Source: Phycisphaerales bacterium | GTDB taxonomy: Bacteria; Planctomycetota; Phycisphaerae; UBA1845; Fen-1342 | Reading direction: 5' to 3' | NCBI GenBank assembly: GCA_016710275.1 | Contig: JADJXS010000001.1 | Coordinates: forward strand, 3,968,001 to 4,032,000 | Length of the DNA stretch: 64,000 nucleotides | Shown: piece after piece, positions 1 to 8,121 of the stretch | How the letters are laid out: each line of letters starts with the position of its first letter | How positions within the stretch are numbered: the stretch's first letter is position 1 | The notes under the pieces: generated by a model | What the model was told of the DNA's origin: nothing | Database searches by the model: none | What the model saw: only the letters and a program-made list of their open reading frames with translations | Program-made: the position numbers and the translations under genes

Positions 1-183
1 CTCTCCAAGGACACGTCCTTCGTCAACGATCTGAACGCCGATTCGCTGGACCAGGTCGAGCTGGTCATGGAACTCGAGGAAGCCTTCGAGATGAGCATCC
101 CCGATGAGGAAGCTGAAAAGCTTCAGACCATCGGGCTGGTCATCGACTACATCCTCAATCACCTTGCCAGTGGCAGCAAGTAA
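1..183 (+). CDS. acpP: Acyl carrier protein, 3' part only
   Basis: This is the last 60 codons of an acyl carrier protein; the start lies before the window. It carries the growing acyl chain in fatty acid synthesis on a 4'-phosphopantetheine arm attached to the serine of the DSL motif, seen here in DLNADSLDQVELVM at residues 10-23 of the fragment. The acidic helix II that follows and the IPDEEAEK segment are typical of the family. The stop codon is at 181-183 and the next gene, fabF, starts about 20 bases later, the usual acpP-fabF pair. Only the N-terminal 15-20 residues appear to be missing. Confidence 0.95.
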   Translation, partial: LSKDTSFVNDLNADSLDQVELVMELEEAFEMSIPDEEAEKLQTIGLVIDYILNHLASGSK

Positions 184-207
184 GACAGGCACGGTCGGAG
201 CCGCGTG

Positions 208-1440
208 ATGGCGTCCAAGCGGATTGTGATCACGGGAATGGGAGCGGTTACGCCGCTCGGCTGCTCGGTCGCCTCCTTCTGGGACGGCTTGATCTGCGGC
301 CGATCGGGCATCCGCCCCATCACGCAGTTTGACCCCACCATGTTCGACGTGAAATTCGGCGGCGACTGCCCCGAATTCGCCGCCACCGCCATCGACCATC
401 GCCTCGCCAAGCGAATGGACCGCTTCACCCAGTTCGCCTACGGCGCGGCGATGCAGGCATTCGCCGAGTCCGACCTGCAGGGGAAATTCAACCCCGAGCG
501 GGCCAGCGTCATCCTCGGCACCGGCATCGGCGGCATCACCGAACTCGAAGAACAGCACAAGCGCCTGCTGGAGAAAGGCCCCAGCCGCGTTTCCGCCTTC
601 ACCATCCCCAAGCTGATGGCCAACGCCTGCTCCGGGCATATTTCGATCGCCCTGAATTTCAAGGGCTGCAGCACCGCCGTTTCGACCGCCTGCGCCTCGG
701 CCGCCAATGCAATGGCCGACGCCATGAACTCCATCCGCACCGGCCAGGCCGACGTCGTGCTGACCGGCGGGACGGAAGCGGCCCTCACCCCGCTGGGGCT
801 GTCCGCATTCGCCGCAATGAAAGCGCTCTCCACCCGCAATGACGATCCGGCGCGCGCGTCGCGCCCCTGGGATCGCGACCGCGACGGGTTCGTTCTCAGC
901 GAAGGCGCCGGCGTCCTGATCCTCGAGGATCTGGAGCACGCGCAGCGCCGCGGCGCAACGATCTTCTGCGAGGTAGCCGGAATCGGCGCCACCTCCGACG
1001 CCGGCGATATGGTCCAGCCCGACCCCGAAGGGGCCGGCGCCGCCCGCGCCATGCGGCTGGCGCTGCAGGACGCGAAGCTCAACCCCGCCGACATCGACTA
1101 CATCAACGCCCACGCCACCAGCACGCCGCTCGGCGATGCCGCTGAAACGCGCGCGGTCAAGAGCGTCTTCGGCGCCGCCGCCCGCTCGGTCGCCATCAGC
1201 AGCACCAAGGGCGCCACCGGCCACCTGCTCGGTGCGTCCGGCGGTGTCGAGGCGATCGCCTGCGTGCTGGCTCTGCGCAACCACACGCTTCCGCCCACGC
1301 TCAATCTCGACAATCCCGACACGGATTGCGACCTCGACTACGTCCCCAAGACCGCCCGCGACAAGCGCATCCGCTACGCCATGAGCAACTCATTCGGCTT
1401 CGGCGGCCACAATGTCGCCGTGATTTTCAAGCCCGTCTGA
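208..1440 (+). CDS. fabF: 3-oxoacyl-[acyl-carrier-protein] synthase II
   Basis: FabF condenses malonyl-ACP with acyl-ACP in the elongation step of type II fatty acid synthesis. Numbering from the GTG at 205, the active-site cysteine is C163 in VSTACASAANAM, the catalytic histidines are H303 (NAHATSTPLGD) and H340 (STKGATGHLLGASG), and K335 is also in place. The length of about 410 residues is normal. GTG 205 and ATG 208 are adjacent in-frame starts. A CGGAG at 196-200 is better spaced for ATG 208, which I chose. It follows acpP by 24 bases, as expected for co-transcription. Confidence 0.96.
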   Translation: MASKRIVITGMGAVTPLGCSVASFWDGLICGRSGIRPITQFDPTMFDVKFGGDCPEFAATAIDHRLAKRMDRFTQFAYGAAMQAFAESDLQGKFNPERASVILGTGIGGITELEEQHKRLLEKGPSRVSAFTIPKLMANACSGHISIALNFKGCSTAVSTACASAANAMADAMNSIRTGQADVVLTGGTEAALTPLGLSAFAAMKALSTRNDDPARASRPWDRDRDGFVLSEGAGVLILEDLEHAQRRGATIFCEVAGIGATSDAGDMVQPDPEGAGAARAMRLALQDAKLNPADIDYINAHATSTPLGDAAETRAVKSVFGAAARSVAISSTKGATGHLLGASGGVEAIACVLALRNHTLPPTLNLDNPDTDCDLDYVPKTARDKRIRYAMSNSFGFGGHNVAVIFKPV

Positions 1441-1600
1441 TCGACCGTCGCCGCCCCCCGTCCCTCTCGATAGCCGCGCGCGTTCCGTCGTCTCTGATTA
1501 TCGGCCCACGCCCGGCCTCGTCCCCACCGCATCGTCGCGAAACCGCCGTTTTCACCGACTCCCCCGCACTTCACCCGAGCGCGGAACGTACGCTCCATAT

Positions 1601-2542
1601 ATGGCAGATTCCTCAACCCCGATCTTCCGCCCACCGGGTCGCCTCTCTTCCGGGAACGGCGAGCGGCGACTCAGCCGGCGCGCCCTGCTTCTCGGCGCCG
1701 CTTCGGCCGTCGGCTGCACCGCGCTGGGCGGCTCATACGCCGCTTTGGTTGAGCCGTTCTGGGAAGAGTGGGTCTCCGTGCGGCTGGACCTGCCGGGCCT
1801 TTCGCCGGCGCTGGTCGGCCGCCGCATCCTGCATCTCTCCGATCTGCACTTGTCCTCCCCCGGCGAGGAGGCCTTCGCCCTGCGCGTGGCCGAGCATTGC
1901 ACCCGGCGCCAGCCCGACCTGATCGTGCTCACCGGCGACTTCGTCACGGCCGGCAACCCCGCCGACATCGAGCGCGTCGGGCGCGTGGCTGCGGCACTGC
2001 GAGCGCGCTTCGGCGTCTTCGCCTGCCTCGGAAATCATGATTACTACGACTACACCCGCACCCTGCCGCGAACCCTGCGCTACAGCGGCATCATCGCCGA
2101 TCGCATCAGCGCGGCGCTGCGCGGCGGCGGAGTCGAGGTACTGCGCAACGCAACACGGGTGATTCAGATGGATGGCGCAGCGCTGCAACTGGTCGGCCTC
2201 GAAGACTGGATGCTCGGCCGGTTCAACGCCGATGCGGCATTCGCCCGGGCGAATGAGGCCCTGCCCACGATCGCACTGAGCCACAACCCCGATTCAATCG
2301 TCGAATTGTGCCGCCGACCGTGCCACTGGGTGCTGTCCGGCCACACGCACGGCGGGCAGGTTCGCCTCCCGTGGATCGGAGCGCTGCGCCTACCGCTCGA
2401 GAACAAGCGCTACGACGCGGGGCTGTTCGAGGAGAACGGCCGCCGGATGTATGTGAACCGCGGACTGGGGCACCTGATGCGGGTGCGGTTCAATTGCCGC
2501 CCCGAGGTGACCGAATTCACGCTGGCCTCCGGCGCGGCCTGA
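1601..2542 (+). CDS. Tat-exported calcineurin-like metallophosphoesterase
   Basis: A 313-residue phosphoesterase of the YkuE/YaeI-like group. Residues 22-50 form a twin-arginine signal (SRRALLLGAASA, then a hydrophobic stretch), so export in folded form is likely, probably anchored to or outside the cytoplasmic membrane. The metal-binding blocks are all present: DLHL at 81-84, GDF at 112-114, GNHD at 144-147 and GHTHGGQ at 247-253. The family uses two metal ions to hydrolyse phosphoesters. Some relatives act on lipid A precursors or phospholipids, but the substrate here cannot be read from sequence. The 160-base gap after fabF contains no gene that I can see. No clear ribosome site precedes ATG 1601, so the start is moderately certain. 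Confidence 0.85.
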   Translation: MADSSTPIFRPPGRLSSGNGERRLSRRALLLGAASAVGCTALGGSYAALVEPFWEEWVSVRLDLPGLSPALVGRRILHLSDLHLSSPGEEAFALRVAEHCTRRQPDLIVLTGDFVTAGNPADIERVGRVAAALRARFGVFACLGNHDYYDYTRTLPRTLRYSGIIADRISAALRGGGVEVLRNATRVIQMDGAALQLVGLEDWMLGRFNADAAFARANEALPTIALSHNPDSIVELCRRPCHWVLSGHTHGGQVRLPWIGALRLPLENKRYDAGLFEENGRRMYVNRGLGHLMRVRFNCRPEVTEFTLASGAA

Positions 2543-2597
2543 CGCGCCCGGGCGCCTGATTGCACCCCTGGTCGCCGATCGACGTACAATTGCGCAT

Positions 2598-3287
2598 ATG
2601 CACGCCAATCACTCAAACCGTCTTCTGCGGATTTCGCACCGATCGTGGAACACGATCCTTCCGACCACAGCGCTTGCATTGATCGGCTTGTGTGGCTGCG
2701 AAGGATCGCGCGGGCCGGACCCGGCCGCGCGGGACGCCACCGGATCGCCGACAGCCGCCGACGCGAATCGGAGCAAGCCGCCCGGCGACAGCACTGATGC
2801 GTCGGCCGATCGCCATTCATCGGATGCCTCGACGGCCGATGCACGAACCGGAAGTGCGCCCGACAATGGACAGCCCTCTGCCCGCAGCGGAACCAACGCG
2901 CGCGGCGCGGGTGCGACAACGCACGGCAATGCAGGGAAGGGCGATCAACAGGCCCCCTCTTCCGGCTCCGATTCACCCGCCGGGGCCTCGTCCAATGGCG
3001 GAGCGAGCGCCGCCGGGCTGGTCACAATCAGCGAAGTGATTGAGCGCGTCAATGACGCCGCGCCGCATCGGCTGGTCGAGGTCATTTCGTCGGGCAATCG
3101 CCTGAGCATCAAGACAGAGAACGTTCGTCGACTGCGGCTTCATCGCTCTCGCGCACCGGGGCTGACCTCCTCCGGCAGCGTCGCCATCCAGATCGACGGA
3201 CAGGGAGTCGAGTGGCTGGTGCGCACCGACGTGCTGGAGTTGGAGCGATCCGCGTCCGGCGCCTGGGCGCCCGCGGCGCCGCGCTGA
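2598..3287 (+). CDS. Putative lipoprotein of unknown function
   Basis: I do not recognise this protein by family. The N-terminus has basic residues, then a hydrophobic core (TTALALIGLCGC) ending in a lipobox-like L-C-G-C, so Cys34 would be the lipidated residue. Residues 36-135 are a Ser/Gly/Asp/Ala-rich low-complexity linker. The last 90 residues look folded: a segment starting VTISEVIERVNDAAP followed by alternating beta-like stretches. A TACAAT at 2585-2590 lies 8 bases before the ATG and may be a promoter -10 box with a very short leader. Composition matches the neighbours. The product is probably a surface or periplasmic lipoprotein. Confidence 0.6.
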   Translation: MHANHSNRLLRISHRSWNTILPTTALALIGLCGCEGSRGPDPAARDATGSPTAADANRSKPPGDSTDASADRHSSDASTADARTGSAPDNGQPSARSGTNARGAGATTHGNAGKGDQQAPSSGSDSPAGASSNGGASAAGLVTISEVIERVNDAAPHRLVEVISSGNRLSIKTENVRRLRLHRSRAPGLTSSGSVAIQIDGQGVEWLVRTDVLELERSASGAWAPAAPR

Positions 3288-3339
3288 GCCTCGGCCCGAG
3301 GTCGCACCCCACTCACACGGTCCACCTGCGCAGCCCGCC

Positions 3340-3945
3340 ATGGCCGACCCCCAGCGACGATTCGTGACGCGCGCCGGCGAGAAGCTCGATGCCGCGCTGC
3401 GCGCGTTCGCAATCAACGCGCAGGATCGCATCTGTGCCGATCTCGGCTGCCACGCCGGGGGTTTCACCGACTGCCTGCTGCAGCACGGCGCGCTTCGCGT
3501 GCACGCGGTCGATCCCGGCTTCGGCGTGCTGGATTACCGCCTGCGCCGCGATCCACGGGTCTGCGTGCATGAGCGACAGAACGCGCTGACGCTCCCACCC
3601 GTCGAGCCATGCAGCCTGGTCACGATCGACGTGGGCTGGACGCCGCAGCGCCTGATTCTCCCCGCCGCCGCGCGATGGATCGGCCCGGCAGGCGGCGAGG
3701 TGATTTCGCTGATCAAGCCGCATTACGAGGCCGACGCAGCGGCGCTGCGCGGGGGCGTGTTACCCGACGAGGCGCACGCGGCGCTCCTGGCACGCCTGCG
3801 AAACGAGATCGAACGGATCGGGTGGCGCATTCTCGGCGAACTGGAAAGCCCGATCGCCGGCCACAGCGGAAACCGCGAGTGGCTGTGGCGGCTCGGTCGG
3901 GCTGAATGGGACGCGGGCGGCGGGGCGAATACGATGGCGCAATGA
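3340..3945 (+). CDS. TlyA/FtsJ-like rRNA 2'-O-methyltransferase without an S4 domain
   Basis: A 201-residue methyltransferase matching the catalytic half of TlyA (16S/23S rRNA cytidine 2'-O-methyltransferase). Family blocks visible are FVTRAGEKLDAAL at 8-20, the SAM-binding segment ADLGCHAGGFTDCLLQ at 33-48, VDPGFGVLDYRLR, the IDVGWTPQRLILP strand and LIKPHYE. The usual N-terminal S4 RNA-binding domain of about 60 residues is missing; the protein starts directly at the methyltransferase. The last four bases overlap the following glycosyltransferase gene (ATGA at 3942-3945), so translation is probably coupled to the LPS cluster. It could instead modify another RNA, because the S4 domain normally helps to choose the target. 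Confidence 0.78.
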   Translation: MADPQRRFVTRAGEKLDAALRAFAINAQDRICADLGCHAGGFTDCLLQHGALRVHAVDPGFGVLDYRLRRDPRVCVHERQNALTLPPVEPCSLVTIDVGWTPQRLILPAAARWIGPAGGEVISLIKPHYEADAAALRGGVLPDEAHAALLARLRNEIERIGWRILGELESPIAGHSGNREWLWRLGRAEWDAGGGANTMAQ

Positions 3946-5015
3946 CCCGCCCGCGACGATTGCTGGTCGTGCTGCCCAACTGGGTCGGCGACGTGGTGCT
4001 GGCCACGCCGACGCTGGCGGCCCTGCGCTCAGAGTTTCACGACGCGCACATCACGTTTCTGATGCGCTCGTATGTTTCCGAAGTCACCGCCGGCTGCGGC
4101 TGGCACGACGACGAACTGCACTGGCCCGCCGCCGCAAAGGGCCTGACCGGGTTGACCGGGTTGATCGCCGCGATTCGCCGCGAGCGCCCCGACACCGCGC
4201 TGCTGCTCACGAATTCGTGGCGATCCGCCCTGACCGTCTGGCTGAGCGGAGCACGACGGCGCGTCGGCTACGCGCGCGAAGGACGCGGCCTGCTGCTGAC
4301 GGATCGACTGGTCCCCATGCGCCGCGACGGGCGATTTGTGCCGTCCTCCGTCCTGCCATACTACGCGGCCATCGCCGAACGCATCGGCTGCCCGGTTTCC
4401 GATCGATCGCTGCAGCTTGGAATTCGAGCGGATCACGCCGCCGCCGGTTCCGCTCTGCGCGAGCACTATGCCCTGCGCGCCGGCGAGTACGCCGTCGTGA
4501 ACCCCGGCGCCGCCTTCGGAGCGGCCAAATGCTGGCCGGCGGAGCACTTCGCCGAGGCGTGCGATCGGCTGCGCGACGAACTGGGGCTGACACCCGTTCT
4601 GGTCGGCGCCAAAGGAGAGCACGCGCTGCTGGAGCGCATCGCGAAACTGGCTCGCGGCCCGGTGGTGGCCCTGCTGAACCCCGGCACGACGCTCGGCTCA
4701 CTGAAGGAGATCATCCGTACGGCGCGGCTGCTGCTGTGCAATGACACCGGACCCCGCCACTACGGCAACGCGTTCGGCGTACCCACCGTGACGATCTTCG
4801 GCCCGACGCACCAGGCCTGGACCCAAACCGGATACACCGGCGAGGTCTGCATTCAGGAACCGGTCGAGTGCGGACCCTGCCAGTTGCGCCTCTGCCCGAT
4901 CGACCATCGCTGCATGACGCGGATCAGCGCCGCGCGGGTGATCGGCGTGGCGCGCGAGCTGCTGGCCCGCACGGGGGAGCGGGCAACCGCGGGTACAATC
5001 CCGGGACGCCCATGA
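3942..5015 (+). CDS. GT9 family glycosyltransferase, heptosyltransferase II-like
   Basis: A 357-residue enzyme of glycosyltransferase family 9, which contains the ADP-heptose:LPS heptosyltransferases that build the inner core on the cytoplasmic face of the membrane. The N-terminus LLVVLPNWVGDVVLATPTL is the hallmark of WaaF-like proteins. The C-terminal half has VVNPGAAFGAAKCWPAEHFA, LLCNDTGPRHYGNAFGVP and TVTIFGPTHQAW, all family blocks for nucleotide-sugar binding. Near the end EPVECGPCQLRLCPIDHRC matches the Cys-containing tail of WaaF. I chose ATG 3942, overlapping the stop of the upstream gene, because alignment starts there; an ATG at 3906 would add 12 unlikely residues. The next gene starts within its stop codon (ATGA 5012-5015). 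Confidence 0.87.
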   Translation: MTRPRRLLVVLPNWVGDVVLATPTLAALRSEFHDAHITFLMRSYVSEVTAGCGWHDDELHWPAAAKGLTGLTGLIAAIRRERPDTALLLTNSWRSALTVWLSGARRRVGYAREGRGLLLTDRLVPMRRDGRFVPSSVLPYYAAIAERIGCPVSDRSLQLGIRADHAAAGSALREHYALRAGEYAVVNPGAAFGAAKCWPAEHFAEACDRLRDELGLTPVLVGAKGEHALLERIAKLARGPVVALLNPGTTLGSLKEIIRTARLLLCNDTGPRHYGNAFGVPTVTIFGPTHQAWTQTGYTGEVCIQEPVECGPCQLRLCPIDHRCMTRISAARVIGVARELLARTGERATAGTIPGRP

Positions 5016-5899
5016 TTCACACCGATTTCATGCGCATGGACCCGGCCTATGCCGACGCGCTGCGCGCCTGCGGCCTCGATACGCCGGCGCGCGTGCTGGA
5101 TCGCGTGGAGGGCGAGGTCGTGGCGTGGAGCCGCACCACCGAGACGCTGCACATCGCCAATCCCGCCGGCGGACCGGGTTTCTACCTCAAGCGCTATCGC
5201 TACCCGCGCTGGAAGAATCGTCTGCGCGGCGCGCTGCGCGGCACCTTCATCGGCAGTCATCGCGGACTGGCCGAGTTTCGCACCCTGCAGGCAATGCGGG
5301 CGGCCGGCGTGCCGGCGGTGCGGCCGGTGGCGTATGGAGCACGGCGCGTCGCGCACTTCGTCAGCACCTGCTTCCTGATCACCGAGGAAACCCCCGCTTC
5401 GACCAACCTGACTTCCTTCGCGCAGCGCCACCTCGCCGGCACGACGATTCCGATGCACACGCGCCGCAGCGCGGTGGACGCCCTGGCCGCCGCGGTCGCC
5501 CACATGCACGCCGCCGGCTGCGAACACGGACAGCTCTTCTGGCGAAACATCCTGGTGCGCCCCGCCGCCCACGCGCCGCCCGAGTTCTTCTTCCTCGATC
5601 CACAGCCGCAGCCGATCCGACGGATGGGCCGCGGCGATCGCTGGTGGCGGCGCGAGCTGGCCTGCCTGCTGGTGTCAGCGCGGAGTTTCACCACGGCCGG
5701 CGAGCGGCTGCGGTTCTTTCTGCGATACAGCGGCGCAGAGCGGCTGACGCCCGACATGAAGCCGGCCCTGCGCGACATCGCCGAACGGGCCGGCCGCTGG
5801 TGCCGCCACGAAGCGCAGCGCGTGCGAATGAACGGGCTGTTCTCCGGCTGGCTGGCCCAACTGGAGGCCGAGTCGCGCCCGGCGGAGCCGGCGCCATGA
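5012..5899 (+). CDS. LPS kinase-fold protein (InaA/WaaP-like) with altered catalytic loop
   Basis: A 295-residue member of the lipopolysaccharide kinase (Kdo/WaaP/InaA) protein-kinase-like family. The fold is indicated by FYLKRYRYPRWKN around residue 58 (candidate ATP-binding lysine), the RGLAEFRTLQAMRAAGVPA helix and the metal-binding segment FFFLDPQPQPIRR. The catalytic loop reads CEHGQLFWRNILV: histidine and asparagine are present, but the normal catalytic aspartate of HxD is glutamine. Its downstream neighbour keeps the canonical HRD. It may therefore be a weakly active kinase, a pseudokinase partner, or an enzyme with a variant mechanism. It overlaps both neighbours by four bases (ATGA), a tightly coupled LPS-core gene set. 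Confidence 0.75.
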   Translation: MIHTDFMRMDPAYADALRACGLDTPARVLDRVEGEVVAWSRTTETLHIANPAGGPGFYLKRYRYPRWKNRLRGALRGTFIGSHRGLAEFRTLQAMRAAGVPAVRPVAYGARRVAHFVSTCFLITEETPASTNLTSFAQRHLAGTTIPMHTRRSAVDALAAAVAHMHAAGCEHGQLFWRNILVRPAAHAPPEFFFLDPQPQPIRRMGRGDRWWRRELACLLVSARSFTTAGERLRFFLRYSGAERLTPDMKPALRDIAERAGRWCRHEAQRVRMNGLFSGWLAQLEAESRPAEPAP

Positions 5900-6747
5900 G
5901 CTACGCCGAGTGGATCGACCCCGACTGGAGCGAGCGCCTCGCCGCGGGCGGACTGGCCGACCTGCGCGCGCTGCTGGGAGACGCGCCGCCCGCGAGCGGC
6001 GCAGCGCGCTGGTCGGAGCTGAGCAAGCCCGGCCTGCGCGGCCGGCGGCGCTGGCGCTGCGAGCTGGCCGATGGCTCAGCGCTCTTCGTCAAGCGCTACG
6101 CACAGACGCCGCTGCGCTCGCAGATCGATCGCGTCCGGCGCCAATCCCTGCGCCACGGTTCAGCCTGGTGGGAGCAGCACGCCGCCCGGGAGCTGGCCGC
6201 GGCGCAGGTGCCCGCCGTGCAGGCGGTGGCCTGGTGCGAGGAAATGCGCGGCGCGATCGAACTTCGCGGCGCGGTCGTGCTGGCGGCGGCCGCCGGCATG
6301 CCCATGGACCGCCTGATCCGCGAACAGCAGGCAACAGGCGCGCCGGCTTTGCGCGGCCCGGCGCGGCACGACCTGACCCGCCGCCTGGCGCGCTTCATCA
6401 ACGCCTTCCACCAGACCGGCTTCACCCACCGCGATCTATACCTCTGCCACATCTTCGCCGAACTGGACCCGCAGGCGCAACGCGCCCCCACCTTCTGCCT
6501 GATCGACCTGGCCCGCCTGCATCGCCCGCGGCTGCGGCGGATGCGCTGGCTGCTCAAGGACCTGGCGCAGCTCGATAGCTCCGCGCTGGCGGTCGGCGCA
6601 ACCCGCACAGACCGCCTGCGCTTCCTGCGGACCTACCTCTGCCTCCTGCCCCGCGCTCCGCGCACGCGTTGGTACGCCGCGCAGATCACCCGCCGCAGCG
6701 CCCGCATCATGCAGCGCGAGGCGCGGCGAACGGCGCAGAGGCGCTGA
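5896..6747 (+). CDS. LPS core heptose kinase-like protein (WaaP/RfaP family)
   Basis: A 283-residue protein-kinase-like enzyme expected to phosphorylate a heptose of the LPS inner core, which stabilises the outer membrane by binding divalent cations. Visible blocks are ALFVKRYAQTPLRSQIDR (nucleotide-binding lysine), ARELAAAQVPAVQAVAW, the catalytic loop FTHRDLYLCHIF with the HRD aspartate, and FCLIDLARLHRPRLRR carrying the metal-binding aspartate, followed by the WLLKDLAQLDSSA segment of WaaP. The start ATG 5896 overlaps the stop of the preceding kinase-like gene. The two adjacent kinases are related to each other and probably arose by duplication. The next glycosyltransferase begins three bases after its stop. 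Confidence 0.82.
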   Translation: MSYAEWIDPDWSERLAAGGLADLRALLGDAPPASGAARWSELSKPGLRGRRRWRCELADGSALFVKRYAQTPLRSQIDRVRRQSLRHGSAWWEQHAARELAAAQVPAVQAVAWCEEMRGAIELRGAVVLAAAAGMPMDRLIREQQATGAPALRGPARHDLTRRLARFINAFHQTGFTHRDLYLCHIFAELDPQAQRAPTFCLIDLARLHRPRLRRMRWLLKDLAQLDSSALAVGATRTDRLRFLRTYLCLLPRAPRTRWYAAQITRRSARIMQREARRTAQRR

Positions 6748-6750
6748 TCC

Positions 6751-7965
6751 ATGCCCGCCGCCCCCCTGCGCGTTGCAATCGTGAACGAATCCGCGGACCC
6801 CGCCCGGGGCGGTGCGGAGACCTCGACCCGCGAAATGGCCGAAGCACTGGCCGCCTGCGGCGCCTCCGTCACGCTGGTGTACGCCGCAACCACCCCGAGA
6901 CCAGGGTCCGTGCCTGACGCGCGCACCACCGGCAGCTCCCCCGACGTTCGCGACAATCCGCTCGCCGTGTCGGGCCTCGGCCGCGCAGCGCGGACGCGCG
7001 CGTTCCTGCGCGCTGCGCGAAGCTTTGTTTCCGAGAGCGGATTCGACGTCGTGCACGCCGTCACGCCCATGGCTGGCGCCAGCCTTTACCAGCCGCGCGG
7101 CGGCACCGTCGCCGAAACGATCCGCCGCAGTGAGGCGCTGGCCGGCCGCGGCCTCGCCGGCTGGCTGCGCCGCACAGCGCGGCGCTTCAACGCCCGCCAG
7201 CGGCTCGTGCTGCGCGAAGAACGCGCTCTGTTCGCAAGCTCAAACCCGCCGCTGATCGCGCCGGTGTCCGAGTACGGAGCGCTGCAGATCCGTCGCGACT
7301 ATCCGCACGCCGCCGGGCGGACAAACGTCGTGTTCAACGCGATTCGCGTCGATTCGGTGCCGGTCGTCGGCGACGCCGCCCGCCGCGCGAATGAGCGAAA
7401 AAGGCTCGGTTTGCCGCCGGATGAACGAATCTGCGCCTTTTGCGCGCACAACTTCCGGCTCAAGGGGCTGCGCGATCTGCTGTCGGCCATCGCCATTCTC
7501 CCCCCCGCCGAGCGGCCGCTGCTCGCAATCGTCGGCCGCGGAGACAACGGCCCCTACCTGCAACAGGCCAAGCGACTGGGAATCGCGTCACGCGTGAGAT
7601 TCTGCGGAACGGCGCCGGCGGCGGCGTGGACCGCGGCAGCCGACCTGCTCGCTCATCCAACCTGGTACGACCCGTGCAGCCGCGTCGTGCTGGAGGCGGC
7701 CGCGGCTGGGCTGCCCGTCGTGACCACCGCGCATGACGGGGCGGCGGAATTGCTGCCGCGCGCAGCGGCCGCCGGCGGCGGACCGACGGGCTTCGCCATC
7801 GCCGAGCCGAGCGACGCACAGGCACTGGCGGCGGCGCTGCGGTCTGCAAGCGAGCCTGCCGTGGCGCTTGCTGCGCGGCGCGCGACGACGGACCTCCGCG
7901 CATTCTGCTCCATGGAGCGGCATGCGCGGGAGCTGATGAGCGTGTACGAGCGGGCGCGGCGCTGA
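6751..7965 (+). CDS. GT4 family glycosyltransferase, WaaG-like
   Basis: A 404-residue retaining glycosyltransferase of family GT4 (GT-B fold). The N-terminal glycine-rich acceptor loop is NESADPARGGAETSTRE. The C-terminal donor-binding domain shows FRLKGLRDLLSAIAIL, AIVGRGDNGPYL, LLAHPTWYDPCSRVVLEA and AAAGLPVVTTAHDGAAELL, the E-x7-E region that binds the nucleotide sugar. The HPTWYDPCS segment resembles WaaG, the LPS core glucosyltransferase, and the location directly after two LPS kinases supports a role in core assembly. The sugar donor is not readable. The gene ends the coupled cluster: the next gene is about 150 bases away. Confidence 0.82.
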   Translation: MPAAPLRVAIVNESADPARGGAETSTREMAEALAACGASVTLVYAATTPRPGSVPDARTTGSSPDVRDNPLAVSGLGRAARTRAFLRAARSFVSESGFDVVHAVTPMAGASLYQPRGGTVAETIRRSEALAGRGLAGWLRRTARRFNARQRLVLREERALFASSNPPLIAPVSEYGALQIRRDYPHAAGRTNVVFNAIRVDSVPVVGDAARRANERKRLGLPPDERICAFCAHNFRLKGLRDLLSAIAILPPAERPLLAIVGRGDNGPYLQQAKRLGIASRVRFCGTAPAAAWTAAADLLAHPTWYDPCSRVVLEAAAAGLPVVTTAHDGAAELLPRAAAAGGGPTGFAIAEPSDAQALAAALRSASEPAVALAARRATTDLRAFCSMERHARELMSVYERARR

Positions 7966-8121
7966 CCCGGCGCCGCGCGGACCAATCGCCGAAACACATC
8001 CCAACCTGGCATGGCCCCCGCGCGGACCCCGAATCCGCCCGCCGCCCGATCGGTTGCAATTCGTGCAGGCCGCGGGCACGATTCCACCGGACACGCCTTC
8101 CAACCGGAGCCGCGCGCCCCC

